64,000 nucleotides of DNA from Pseudopithomyces maydicus. Its lineage: Eukaryota > Ascomycota > Dothideomycetes > Pleosporales > Didymosphaeriaceae. The position numbers and the translations under genes are program-made. The DNA lies in contig JANTUC010000012.1 of NCBI GenBank assembly GCA_026873275.1, forward strand, positions 1,446,001-1,510,000, written 5' to 3'. Shown here in pieces: positions 11,201-22,666 of the stretch. The notes under the pieces are model-generated. The model did no database searches. It worked only from the letters and a program-made list of their open reading frames with translations, and was not told the DNA's origin. Within the stretch, counting starts at the first letter, position 1. Every line of letters starts with the position of its first letter.

Positions 11201-11795
11201 ACATCGTTGGGGCTGGCCTATACGCACTACAAGGCTACCGGGGTGACTAAACGGGAAGGCCCTGCTGCTGCTATAAACTGTTGGTGGAATTGACAGGCTG
11301 TTACCACGTTTTGATGTCGTACCCGTGGACGTATATCGTCCTTGCTAGTCGTGCTGAACCTCTCGTGGACGACGCTTACGACGGCCCCTGGATTGTGCGA
11401 CGTACTCAGCGGGTTTACCGTTCATCACCGTTACACTGTACGGTGAGTATTTCCCCATGTCGTTGCTCGGCTCTCGTCGGCTGGTCATGTTGATCCTACT
11501 CCCATTTTTATCGTGAGGCTCTCGGTTTCACGGCACGGTTAGTCTTATGGCATAGAGTAAGATGTATGTGCGTTTGAAGGCGATGGATGAGTCCACCATC
11601 GGAGCGGTCTCAGTCTGCACGAGTTTCAGTCAGTGGTTTACTCCAATTTAAGTTGACCTGCTCGCGCACCTGAACTTTTGCACCGCAAACGCCTGTCCCG
11701 TGTAAATAAAGCTTTGCTGTCTTATAATATCACTCCACGACTCGCTCCCATCCGCTCTTCCTGGCCCTTCTCGAGAAGCAAGTCTAACGCGTACG
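8273..11795. other. Gene-poor 3.5-kb intergenic region
   Basis: Many short frames exist on both strands, but none shows a domain or credible splice chain. A 74-89 aa hydrophobic-start frame near 8512-8834 (minus) was considered and not accepted. The segment may hold the promoters of the flanking genes, unrecognised small or noncoding RNA genes, or decayed sequence. I see nothing definite. Confidence 0.5.
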
Positions 11796-12999
11796 ATGGC
11801 AGAGTCTGACCCCAATCCCATGGCTACTACCGCCGTGCAGACGTCGTTGACTCCCCGAACCCCCAAACTCACAGCCATTAACAACGTCACCCAATTCGAC
11901 CCGGCTGTCCACCTGGTGGGGGAAATCCCTGACCGTAAGGTGTCCATGAAGGATCTTGGTTTTTCTCAAGACATTGGCGTATCCCCAGTCGCCGTCTCAC
12001 ATCCTTTCCAACTCTTCACGCACGAAGCTATCGAGATCATGCGCGAGGAGATATTCAACGTGCCAGACCAGTATAAGTTCCAGAGTAACATTGCGGCAGC
12101 CCAGCTTCGAGGTTATGCACCACAGTACGTTGAACCCCTCACCTATTGTAAGGTATTGCTGACATGAAGTAGCTGCGCGCCGTTCACCATGGCGGCCTGG
12201 AACCACCCGGAAACCATTGCAATCATCTCTCAGATCGCTGAAGTTGAGCTTGTGCCTGTCATGCCGTACGAAATCGCCCACATCAACCTTTCTTCAAAGT
12301 CCAAGGAGGAGGCCGAGCGGGAACTGCGTAGGCACCAGGAGCAAGAGCGCTACAGTCCAACGGATGAGGCAATTGGAGACTGCCGTGAGGCAACCGAGAC
12401 GCCCATTGTTGGCTGGCACACTGACAGCTACCCTTTCGTGTGTGTCTTGATGATGAGCAACGTCGAGTCGATGGTTGGAGGAGAGACAGCTATTCGCAAG
12501 ACGAACGGACAGATACTCAAGATGCGAGGACCGTCCAAGGTATTTCTGGTTTCCCTTCTGCACCCAAGAGGCTAGCTAAACCATCGACCAGGGCTATGCG
12601 GTGATTATGCAGGGACGATACATCACTCACCAGGCAATCCGCGCCCTCGGAGCGCAGGAACGCATCACATCCGTCACCAGCTTCCGCCCAAAGTCTGCAC
12701 TTGTCAAGGACGATTCCGAGCTGCGAACGGTGCGCGGGGTTTCCGACCTCAACGAGCTGTACTACGACTTCTCGGAGTATCGGCTGCAGCTCTTGGAGGA
12801 GCAGGCTCGACACGAGCGCACGCGGGTTGTGGCGGCTCGTCGGGCAGGCGAAGCCTTCGATACTACAGCGCACAAGAAGTTCCTGGGACGCGTGCGTGCG
12901 TTCGTCGAACAATCCGACCACGAGCTCGTCCCCCAGGGCCAGGTGCAGAAAGGCTACATCGACAAGGTGGACCTGCCGGATGCCGTCATCGAATATTAG
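11796..12999 (+). CDS. Fe(II)/2-oxoglutarate dioxygenase-like protein, 367 aa
   Basis: Three exons, 11796-12124, 12173-12539 and 12592-12999, join in frame through 48- and 52-base introns with good donors (GTACGT, GTATTT) and acceptors. The start MAESDPNP follows a short 5' leader. The metal site is visible: H192-T-D194 in GWHTDSYPF, a distal H245 in YITHQAIR, and R256, which would bind the 2-oxoglutarate carboxylate. The order and spacing fit the HxD...H...R jelly-roll fold. The substrate is unknown; fungal homologues of this type are usually labelled hypothetical. The gene stands alone between gene-poor flanks, so the neighbours give no clue to its role. No frame break. Confidence 0.8.
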
Positions 13000-13846
13000 A
13001 TGGCTGGGCTGGTCTGCCAAGGGCTACATGGCGTGGCTACACGGCGTGTCTGACTGTGGCTATCATTGTGGCTATCACTGTGGCTATCTCTTTGAATAGA
13101 CTGTCCAACGGCGGCTGTCAGGGTACACGAGAAGCGGCAACTTCCTTGCTGATTATCGGGGACCAGAATTTGGGTTTGCAGACGGCGTTTTCCCGTACAT
13201 AGATTGGGGTTGACTGGATGGCCAAGAGCACAGTGCGAGAGCAGGCAATGCCGACGCAACGGATATCCGCCGGCACCGTCACATACAGGCCGGATGCATT
13301 GTTGTACATAGCTGATGGATAGAATAGTGGTCCAATTGCACAGTCGTGTCTATACTACAATGATGATGATGATGATGATGATGATGGCGGATGCCCATTC
13401 GGCGCGCGCCGTGGTGACTCGGGCAGACAGACGGGAAGACGCGCTCGGGACGCGAACGGGCTGGAGGCAAGGCGCGTATGGATGTGCAGCGATGTGATGA
13501 GGGCAGAACTAGGAACCAGATGGCTGGGAGCGCGACGGATAGGCGCTGCTGCAAGGGCGACAAGAAGGCAGGGCGGATGGAGGTGACGGCGACGGGTCTA
13601 GCAGCAGCGGGCCGAGCGTCTATTTGACAGCAGGCGGGCGGGAGGGCGGCGCCAGGGTTTGACTCCAGCGGGCTCCACTTGCGCGATACCCTTCTTCCAC
13701 CAGCGCTGCGAGCGGCACGGCGAAGCTCTACCTGGATGTAGAAGCATATACCCACGCCCGCCCAGCGACGGTTTCCAGCGCTCCTCCCCCCGCCGCAGCC
13801 AGCACACACTGAGTGTCCTTCACTTGCCCACTGTGGGCCAAGCGCC
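13000..13846. other. Intergenic with (ATG)9 microsatellite
   Basis: No gene is supported. 13360-13386 is a perfect nine-copy ATG repeat. The rest is GC-rich 5' flank of the RING ligase gene; a long minus-strand frame over it is an antisense shadow. Confidence 0.55.
13360..13386 (+). repeat. Trinucleotide microsatellite (ATG)9
   Basis: Nine perfect ATG copies in the 5' flank of the RING ligase gene. Confidence 0.95.
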
Positions 13847-16800
13847 ATGAACCACACACGAGCGCCTTCCCCGCTTGCTACCGCACGCCCCAAGAATTCC
13901 TCGTCGTCCATCGCCTCGCAGCACCAGCAGCAGGCCAGCACCAGCACCACACAGCAGGGCCTGCCCCAGATGCCTTCGTCGTCCAAGCCCCGCGGCACCA
14001 CGCCCTCGGCCAGCCGCTCGCCCGCCCAGCAGCCGCAGCCAAACGAAGGCCGCCCCGGCCGTGCACCCAGCAAGGACAGCCTCAAGCAGAAGATGGCAAA
14101 GGCCGCCGAGGACAGCACCCGCCCGAGCAAGGCAGACGAGGTGAGGGCTGTTGGAACAATGCACCAAAGAGGCCGCCCCAGGCTAACCACCCCAACCCAA
14201 CAGCAACTCCAGGTCCTGCGATCCGACTTCGACAGCCTGCGTCAGCACCTCACATGCAAGATCTGCGACCGCCTGCTCTACCAGCCCTACACGATAGCCT
14301 GCGGACACACCTACTGCTACAGCGTAAGCACCCGCCCTCTGCCTGCCTCGCCACACCTGCTGACCTGCACTAGTGTCTCTGCACATGGTTCGTGAACAAC
14401 AAGAACCGGAAGACATGTCCGGACTGCCGCACCGTCGTGTCGCAGCTGCCCGCTCCGGCCTATGTGGTAAGTGGCAGCACGGGTTGCGTTGCTGCCTCGG
14501 CCACCTCGCTGACCACCCGCAGATCCGGGACATGACCAACGTTCTCATCAACCGCGTCGAGCTGCTTCCCGCGGGCGAGACAATCGAGCTGCATAAGAAG
14601 TGGCAGAAGGAGGAAGCCGACGCCGTCCAGCAAGACAAGGACAATGTCGACCCCGCGCCGGCGGGCTGTTCAAAGGATGCTTCAAGTCTGCTGGCCACGC
14701 CAGCCGGCCCTCGCTGCAGGTCATTCGCGACCAGGAAGACGGCGTGGAGCGTTGTCCGGTGTGCTCGTGGGAGCTTGAGGATGGGGAATGTGTCCAGTGC
14801 GGCCTTTACTTTGACGACAACGGGGAGTTGACGTGGACTGACAGCTTCACTGGCTTCAGCGACATGGACGAGATGTCTGAGCAGGACCTGTCCGGCGAGG
14901 ACCTTGATGCCGACATGGACATGGAAGATCCCGAATACGATCCCTACGCGGGCAACTGGGAAGACTACTACCCGGATGATGGCAATTTCATGATGCAACG
15001 CTTCCTCCAGCATGGCATACCCCCGCACGGCCCACCCCACGGTCCATTCTATCAACAACGTAGACACATGTCGCATAGCGAGGCCGGCAGCAGGCGTTCC
15101 TACTCGCAGAGCATTGTTTCTGACCTGATCACCGAAGAGATGGATACCGTGGAGGAAGAAGATGAAGAGGGTGCCGAAGAAGACTCGTCTATGAACGACT
15201 TCATAGATGACGATGAGGAGCAGTCGTCTGTTTCTGCGACTGACTCGTCAAGCGCAGGTGCGTAAATGCGTTGCTCTTTTTCTTTCCACACACATTCACA
15301 AGGTAATGGTCTTGTTTGGCTGAGCGCCATTCTGACGCAACTGCAGGCCAGACACCCCAGCCATCAAACTCACAGTCACGATATCAAGGCAGAGCCCGTC
15401 GAGTGGTAGAATCTGAAACTTCCTCGACCATATCGAGCGTCATCGAGGAAGAGGATGAAGACGAAGATGAAGAAGACCAAGGTCCAATACGCCGAGGTCA
15501 GAGGAACCGTGCCCAGACGCGCATCCTGAACCGTGCAAACGGCTCCAGGGAACCCTCGGGGCCACCATCGTCTACCTCGACGGACGTGTCGACTGATGAG
15601 CTCGACGAAGACACTCAAGCATTGCTGCAATCCCAGGGGTGGATGCTGCAACACCATGGTGCCGATGAGATGGGAGAGGATGATGATAGTGATGGAGGGA
15701 GAACGACTGTTGGGTCGACTGTTGGGTGGGATGCGACCGCTATCTCCAATGATAGAGTCCGAATGGGCGGTTCTCTGACACCTACTGCAGATCGACCTCG
15801 ACCCAATAACACGATCCGACCACCCTCCCGCGTGGGCAACCCGCTTCGGCGACAGGCGTCCGCCCTCTCCACCGTAAATGCCCACTACGAGGATGGCGAG
15901 GCTGACGACGACGACTCTGACGTAGAGAACGACGGCGATATCACCATGGCCATCAATTCCCTGCGGAGTCGTAGATCTCGGGCACAATTACGGAACAATG
16001 CCGCTGCTTTTACCAATTTTAATAATCGTTATGCGAGCCGGGGCCTCTCACAGAGCAATCCGATTGATGTCGATGCTGACGACAACTCGGATCACTCTCA
16101 AGACGGTCGCCGACGAGCTCGCCAACAGGCTTATAACCCGCGTATAAGTAGACTCTTTGCCGATCACCAGCGCGCTCTGCAGGAGATTCAGGGCGGTCTA
16201 TTGGTGGATCTGGAACCTCGTTCAATTACGCCTATTGCTCGCCCCCGTACATCCAACAGAAATAGACCGAGTCCTGCACAGGCTTTCTCTCCTTTCTTGC
16301 CTCCTGCACCTGCACGAATCCGCACTCCGCTCATGAACAACACATCTAATGCTGCTTTCAATCCTCGTGCCCCGACATCTCCACCTAGGCGGACACCAAT
16401 GACGCCGAATATTGCTGAAGCTGTCCACAATGATACTGCGTCGAGTGTCGGTCGTTCTTCCTCTATTTCATCGAGCAACTCTTCGGCGGTGCTTACACCT
16501 GGCACCTCCACACCTACTTCACAACAATCCAACAGCACTGTCTCCCAACCGCAACTTGGCCTGTCTATTGAAACGGGAGACCGACCTCCCAGCCGCGTGA
16601 ACTCCCGGCCGCCTTCTGCTGCTGGAGCACGACGCAATTCTGCGGGATTTTCACCAGTTTATCCTCAATTCCCTCATTCCAATGTTGGTCTGAATATTCA
16701 GGGTCGCATTTTCCCACAGCAGGCGGGTAACCCGTGGGGTGCATTCGTGCAACCACGCATCAGAAACCGCAACTCAAGACAGGTGCTTAGGGAGCAATCT

Positions 16801-17491
16801 TCAACTGCTACTCTGCGGGCTGTCAGCTCTCGGGCCAACATTCGGGAGCCTCCGGCATCGCCACAGGGCGTCCGTACCCAAGCATCGCGAATCGATCTGC
16901 GTCCTCAGCCTTCTCGACGTCGGCTGAATCCACAGGCATCTGTGCGAACTCTACGAGCCAGTGAGCACGCACGGCCTCCACCGTCTCCCACGACGGCCAA
17001 CACGAACGGCGCGCAGCCTGCTTCACAAACCCCCGGTACACGCCCGAGGAGACGAACCGTCTTGCTCGCGAGCTCATCAACACCAGGATGCAAGTGCTCC
17101 GCCCCCTGGCTCAGTACCCGCGCGCAACAATCCCTTCGTCCCAGGATTCAGACGTCAGGCCAACTCGTCGGACGTGCCGGTCGGTCCTCCAACAGCGCCC
17201 TTTCACTCCCGAAGCAATTCCAACGAATCCGCCACCTCCAACACCTCGGCCCACACAGCGACCATGGGATCCTCCTCCCCGGGCCTGACCCGCAGGCGAA
17301 GCAACCGCCACATGGGCGCCGCACCCCCCGGCGTCCTGCCCCCTGCCCCCCATGGCGCATTCCCCTCTGCACCGTATGCCTCGAATTATACTCGCGCGAG
17401 ACAGAGTTCCATCGGGAGCGCGACGTTCGATTTGCCGCTTGATGCGGGGGCTAGGGGATTGAGCCCCATGATGGCGACGTCGCTTATCTGA
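13847..17491 (+). CDS. Psh1-like RING-finger E3 ubiquitin ligase, about 1,130 aa
   Basis: Five exons: 13847-14140, 14204-14323, 14374-14466, 14523-15257 and 15347-17491. A Ser/Gln-rich start leads to a C3HC4 RING split by an intron: CKICDRLLYQPYTIACGHTYC in exon 2 and CLCTWFVNNK...CPDC in exon 3. After that come IRDMTNVLINRVELL and a four-Cys zinc knuckle (CPVC...CVQC, about 14755-14800). The order resembles the Psh1 ligase that ubiquitinates excess CENP-A in yeast, but this match is from memory and moderate. The second half is a long disordered, acidic then Ser/Arg/Pro-rich tail. Three apparent single-base losses break the frame: G3 14663-14665, C5 17030-17034 and C5 17102-17106. After repair it ends LSPMMATSLI. 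Confidence 0.78.
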
Positions 17492-17888
17492 TGGGGTGGG
17501 TGGAATGGTGGATGGGGACGGGACGGGACGTTTTTTTCCTTGAGTCTTTCTTCTGTTTTTGTGCACTGCTTGCTTGCTTTGGGCGATGTTTGCGAGGAGT
17601 TTTGGGGGCTTGGGATTGGGTCATGGCGGGATGGGATGGGATGGGATGGGCTGGGCTGGGATGGTATTGAAATGGATTATGAGAGTATGAAATGTTTGCG
17701 TCCTTTTTTCTTGTTTTCATTTCTTGAGCGGGGAGAAGAGATGGATTGCGGATTGGTGGGTTGACGAGATGAAAGTATGAGTGACGTGGTACGGTACGGT
17801 ACGGTACGGTGCGGCACAGTACGTTACGACGGGACGGAGTGCTTGCTTGGGTTCGCAATGGTTCATTCTTGTGGCAAAGTTGCATGGC

Positions 17889-17912
17889 TCTCTCTCTCTC
17901 TCTCTCTCTCTC
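17889..17912 (+). repeat. Dinucleotide microsatellite (CT)12
   Basis: Twelve perfect CT copies between the convergent RING ligase and surface-protein genes. Confidence 0.95.
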
Positions 17913-18285
17913 TTCCTTGGTTGGTTGGTTGGTTGGATCGCATGGGAGTTGGCGTGGCATGGCGTCTTGGTCAGGTTTTTTTTTTGGATTCCGTTCAGGA
18001 GAGGCATTGTATATATCACTGTGCTGTGTGCGGGTTTTTGCGCGTGGTGTGTGTATACAGTACGTACGATAGGCATGGCGTTGTGGGGGTGGGGTGGGGC
18101 GGGCTGGGGCGGGCTGGGGCGGGCCGGGGCATGGTATACATATATATAGGGAAAGCATAGCGTGGTGTGGGTTTTTCAATGATGATGATGATATTGATGA
18201 TGATGGTGGTGGTGGTGCTACTGCATGTATGACTTATATCCGTCTATTTATCTTCAAGAGCACGTTAAGAGGGTCGAAGCTCCGT

Positions 18286-18327
18286 GAAGAAGAAGAGGAG
18301 GAGGAGGAGGAGGAGGAGGAGGAGGAG
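18286..18327 (+). repeat. (GAG)n microsatellite
   Basis: Near-perfect GAA/GAG triplet run of about 14 units in the same convergent intergenic region. Confidence 0.9.
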
Positions 18328-18716
18328 TAAGAGGATACGAAATACCTAAAACCAATCACCGAAGATGCACATGAAAAGCAGTTGAGCAAATGTCTTTGAT
18401 AAATTGGGTATCATCCGTATTTCCTATCTGTCTGGTTCGTTCGTCGTGGGATATATATGCCGTCCATCCATCCATGCAGTCGTTATATACAATCTGCCCC
18501 CTCTCCCCTAAAGATAAATAAGATGTAAAAAAAAATTAAAGAAAAAAAATTAAAGGAAGAGGTGTAGCACGCCAGCTGCATACCTCGTCCCGGAGAAAGT
18601 AAAACATCAACCCCCTCTTTTCCCCTTTCACTTCGCTTCGCTTCGCTTCGCTTCCCATCCTCTCTTAACACCTTCCTTCCCTCTTTCCCCATTTCATTCA
18701 CATCATTCATATCCTC

Positions 18717-20176
18717 CTAAATCCTCCTCACCGACGACCCCGCCGACCCAAAATTTCTAACACTCTCCCTCGTCTCCTCCCCATACCCCGCCCTCTCCAT
18801 CAACTTCGTAAACGTGGTATGTCCCGAGTCGGCCGTCATGCGGTTCTCCCGCATCCCGTGCGGCACTTGGGGAGGCTCGAGGAAGCTGGGTGCCGGCATG
18901 AGGACGTCGATTGTTTCGGAGGAGACTTCTGTCGGGGTGCGGTGGGGCTTGGAACTATGTGTATGGTGGGAGTGAGAGTGGGAAGAGGATCCGTGATGGT
19001 GCGAAGACGAAGACGCAGAGCGATCCCGCCTCGTCCTGCGTTTCCGGCGATGCGACCGCGTGCGCTCCTCCGTCTCGGGCGTGTGGCCAGGCGTTAGGTA
19101 GGGGTTCCGGGCTGGATCGCCGGCGCGGACGGCCGGCGGCGGGACGGCGATGTCGTGCGCGCGCGAGGGCGAGGAGAGCCCAGTCCAGATCCCGATGCCC
19201 GGCGCCGCGTTCTGATTCCCACCCCCGTTTCCACCCCCGTTTCCGCTCGATGAGAACCCCAGCCGTGGCGTCCGCTCCCACATGCTCTTCAGCCGCGGCG
19301 TCAAGCCAGACCCCGCGCTCCCGCCCAGCGCCCGCGTCCCGATCGGCGCCGCCGACGCCTTGTACAGACTCCCCGACGAGCCTGACCCAGACCCAGAGCC
19401 AGACCCAGGGTCCGACCGCTGCGACGGCCGCCGGATGAAGTCGGTCCGCGCGTGCTGCGGGTCGTATATGGGATCGCTGATGGTGCGCGCGACGTGGCCA
19501 AAGTCGCCCGAGTAGCGCGTCACGCGCTTGGCCTTGCGGCGGCCGCTGAGCCAGACGAAGAGGATGACGGATAGGGCGCCGAGGAGGAGACCCGGGAAGA
19601 AGCCTGCGGCGAAGGATTTCGCGTCGAAGGAGGGGGCGGCTGTCGGGAGGGGGTTTCCATTTGCGAGGAGGAGGAGGAGGTTTGCGAGGCGGAGGCTGGG
19701 GAGGTGGGTGTTGAGGCTGAGGAGGATGAGGGCGGAGGCACGCTCGGGGGCGTCTTCACCGAGACGCACATCCCCGCGTTGCAGGTGTATCCTAGGGGGC
19801 AGCAGGAGGCGCCGCACTTGGGGAGCTCGAGATCTGTCGATGCAAAGTGGATCTGGTTGTCTGGGTGGAGCGTGGCGTTGTACTGGGTCGTGTCGCAGGG
19901 CACCGTCTGGATGGTGGAGCAGTCCTTGCCCTTGGGGCAGCAGATGACGGCTTGCACGGTCGAGTTGACCGTCGTGCAGGTGGTGTCTTGGCCGCAGCAG
20001 AAGCTGGAGGGGAGGTCGCCGCCGCACTGGGTGAGGCCTGGGAGACCGCCGCAGGTGTCTTGGGCGCGGGGGAAGAGGCGGGCGGCGTGTGAGGTGGGGA
20101 GTAGGGCGGATGACATGATGAGGAGGAGGAGGAAGAGAGATATGCGGGAGAGCCTGGGGCCTGCCAGGGGAGACAT
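18717..20176 (-). CDS. Cys-rich single-pass surface protein with Ser/Thr stalk (frame break)
   Basis: I choose the start at 20176 (MSPLAGPRLS), because the signal peptide (LFLLLLIMSSALLPTSHA) then lies at the N-terminus; an upstream ATG at 20257 is possible. The ectodomain has about a dozen Cys residues (CGGLPGLTQCGG, SFCCGQDTTC, VICCPKGKDC, CGASCCPLGYTC), then a Ser/Pro-rich stalk, one membrane span (FFPGLLLGALSVILFVWLSG), a basic stop-transfer and a long cytosolic tail. This layout is common in fungal cell-wall sensor-like or surface proteins (Mid2-like architecture), but no orthologue is clear. Ectodomain and membrane span lie in different frames; one missing base at G5 runs 19632-19636 or 19649-19653 joins them. 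About 486 aa after repair. No intron. Confidence 0.72.
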
Positions 20177-20913
20177 TGTGAATGGGGGGATGGAGAAGAG
20201 ACACTGATGGGTAGGTAGTGTAGGTAGATGGAGAGTACGAAGTGACTTGGAGTTCAAAGTTTGGACAGGAAAGCCAGTAGAGAGACAGAGAGACAGAGAG
20301 ACAGGGAGACAGGGAGACAGAGGAGAGAGTAGAACGGCTTGAGATTCAATTGGGAAAGGATGGGTCGGCTTGAAGTATGAATCAGAATGGCATTATCAAC
20401 TGGAGAGGGAAGACACGAGCCCGTGCGGGCAAAACGAAACGAAACTGAACAAACGTCGGGCTATCGCAGGCCCTACTCAGGTTGCGGCCTGTATATACCT
20501 ACGAAGACAGCGGCCCAAGGCGCGGCTGGCCGGGAAGCGGCTCTTCGGCGTGGCCTTCACGCAGACCGCCCGCTGGCCGCCCACTGGCCGTCCACCGGGC
20601 GCGGGAGGCTGTTCTGGAAATAGGGCGCTCGCAGGCGCCGACTGGCTGGCAGGCGCCCATCGGGAAGGGCCGCCAGCGCATCGGTTTTGCGGTACCCCGC
20701 CAGTCGTATGGGCAGCAGCAGGCGTCGAGTGGACGTGTGGACGAGAGAAGCGCTGGGTGGTGTTTCATGTGGCTGGGCGGGCGATGATTGGGCGGGCGCG
20801 GGCGGGCCAGCAGCGCTAGTGCCGAGCCCCATGCGCGGAAAAGTTGACGACGGAGCGCCAGCAGCAGACGAGACGAGCAGCGAACCGCAGCACAACCACC
20901 CAGACACACCACC
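20177..20913. other. Intergenic with (AGAGACAG)n repeat
   Basis: Divergent promoter region between the surface protein (minus) and the mitoribosomal gene (plus). 20278-20325 is an imperfect AGAGACAG/GGAGACAG repeat. No gene is supported. Confidence 0.55.
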
Positions 20914-21973
20914 ATGATATTGCGCTCGCTCGCCCGACGGCCCCAGGCCATCTCCGCCCTTGCACAGAGAGTGAGTCCCGCACGCATTGGCGCCCCAGAG
21001 GCTGCCTGACGCTGACCACGCCGCCCCTAGGCTTGCAGACCGCCGCCTGCGCGACACCTGCATCGCGTGCCGTCGCTGCTGAACCAGGAGGAGCTGGACA
21101 CCAATGGCATTCCGGGGCTGCTGTCCAAGGAGGGCTTCAACATTGCGTACACCCAGTACCAGGGCCACATCATCAACGAGCTGAACACGGCTACCAGCGG
21201 TACATTCACCTTGCCTTGCTTTACTACCACTTCCCATCCCAACCCATCACCCCATCAGCGCGTTCATCTATCTACCCATTCATCCCTCGCCCACAGAACT
21301 AAACCCTCCAGGCACCGAGTACGAAAACACGGACCCCAAATCCCTCCTCGTAAACGTCGCCCGCGACCCCACCCACGCCTACCTCTTCAACCTCGCCTCC
21401 ATGGCCTTCAACAACCACTTCTTCTTCCGCGGCATCCAGTCGGACCCGTCCATCGCCTCGGCGCCCTCGGCCCAGCTGACCCCCCTCATCAACCAACACT
21501 TCACCTCGCTGTCCTCCCTCCGCGAAACCTTCCTCCTCACCGCCGACGCCATGTTCGGCCCCGGCTTCGTCTGGCTCGTCCAAACCGACGAGGGCTCCTC
21601 GGGCGCCCTGCGCATCCTGACCACCTACCTGGCCGGCAGCCCCATCAGCGCCGCGCACTACCGCCAGCAGGGCGTCGACGCCAACACGCTGAATGCAGGC
21701 GGGGAGAATTACGCGGGCGCGTTTGGCAGCAGCGCGAGGCGGGGGGACGCAAAGCCGAAGAAGCCGCTGGGCGGTGTCGACGTCACGCCGCTGCTGTGCG
21801 TGAATACCTGGGAGCATGTCTACCTGAGGGATTACGGCGTTGCGGGCAAGATGGAGTATCTGGAGAGGTGGTGGGGGAAGATTGATTGGGCGCTTGCGGA
21901 GCAGTTTGTGAGTAAGGGGAGTGGGAGGGTGGGGAGCGCGGGGCAGGGGTTTAGGCAGTTTTATGGGAATTAG
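20914..21973 (+). CDS. Mitochondrial small-subunit ribosomal protein of SOD fold (mS42/mS43 type)
   Basis: Three exons, 20914-20970, 21031-21199 and 21312-21973, give 295 aa. The N-terminus (MILRSLARRPQAIS) looks like a mitochondrial presequence. The body aligns in layout with iron/manganese superoxide dismutases: SLLNQEELDTNGIPGLLS at the front, FNNHFFFRGI, FGPGFVWLV and the C-terminal VNTWEHVYLRDYG. Several metal-ligand positions are not kept as in true SODs (for example FNNHFFF), which fits the structural SOD-like subunits of the fungal mitoribosome, Rsm26 (mS42) or Mrp1 (mS43). I cannot say which with certainty; mS42 is slightly favoured. No frame break. Confidence 0.8.
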
Positions 21974-22586
21974 GTGGGTGAAAGAAAAGAGGGAGAGAAA
22001 AGGTTGTAGGAATATGTATGTGTAAAACATAAGGAGAGAGGGGGTTATGTCATAGATCTATGTACAGTACAGTATTGATTGCATGAGGCAGGCGTGCACA
22101 AAAGAGCTTATATATATACATGTATACGTCATATGTTTATCTATCTATACATCTACAACGCTGTACATCCTACCTACCTACACACCATGGCTTCGAGATG
22201 AGACCAGGCCGAGCTCATCCTAACACGTGCCATGCTCTTGAATCGAACATGGGAATTCAAAACCGAGTAAAGTTATAAAATGGCATTGGAAAATACATAG
22301 CAATAATTGCATGGTTAAACTAGACGTTCAACCAAGTTCATATCAAAGCGTCATCAAGGAATATTGGTGCATTACAGTTCGGTGGTTCTTGTGTGATGAA
22401 TGGTGTGAAATGTAGAGCTAGCAAGGAAACTTGCTGGACTTGATTATTTCATACAAAGGAAATCCTTCTACGAGGAGTACTAGTACCTCGGTTATCTATG
22501 AATCAGGGTAGTAGCCCGACCTCGGTTCGTAAGCGTTAGCACAGAGTGCGGAGAAGGAAACTTGTCTGGATGGTGGACTGCAGATC

Positions 22587-22626
<40 letters not shown>

Positions 22627-22666
22627 TCGTTGCAAAAGTGAGCTAGGCCAAATAACGTGTACGTGC
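21974..22666. other. Intergenic; upstream of the Zn2Cys6 regulator
   Basis: Contains the 3' flank of the mitoribosomal gene and the regulator's promoter, with an (AT)n microsatellite at 22589-22624 and a TTCGG half-site-like word at 22378-22382. No gene is supported. Confidence 0.55.
22589..22624 (+). repeat. Dinucleotide microsatellite (TA)18
   Basis: A perfect AT/TA run about 45 bases ahead of the proposed start of the Zn2Cys6 regulator, so probably within its promoter or leader. Confidence 0.95.

Larger units (their letters stand above)
17492..18716. other. Convergent intergenic region packed with simple repeats
   Basis: This segment separates two convergent genes. It holds (GGGAT)n at 17628-17662, (GGTAC)n at 17787-17815, (CT)12 at 17889-17912, GGTT repeats near 17918-17935, GGGCT/GGGGC repeats at 18085-18130, GAT repeats near 18180, (GAG)n at 18286-18327 and (CTTCG)5 at 18631-18655. 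Long frames across it are products of the repeats. No gene is supported. Confidence 0.8.

Noticed and set aside
13279..14190. 303-aa minus-strand open frame with a His run
   Set aside because: The His run comes from the (ATG)9 microsatellite, and the rest is antisense to the RING ligase exon 1.
15376..15987. 203-aa minus-strand frame
   Set aside because: Antisense to the disordered region of the RING ligase, without domain.
17484..18179. 231-aa minus-strand frame, Pro/Thr-rich
   Set aside because: Made of translated microsatellites in the 3' flank; no start context or domain.
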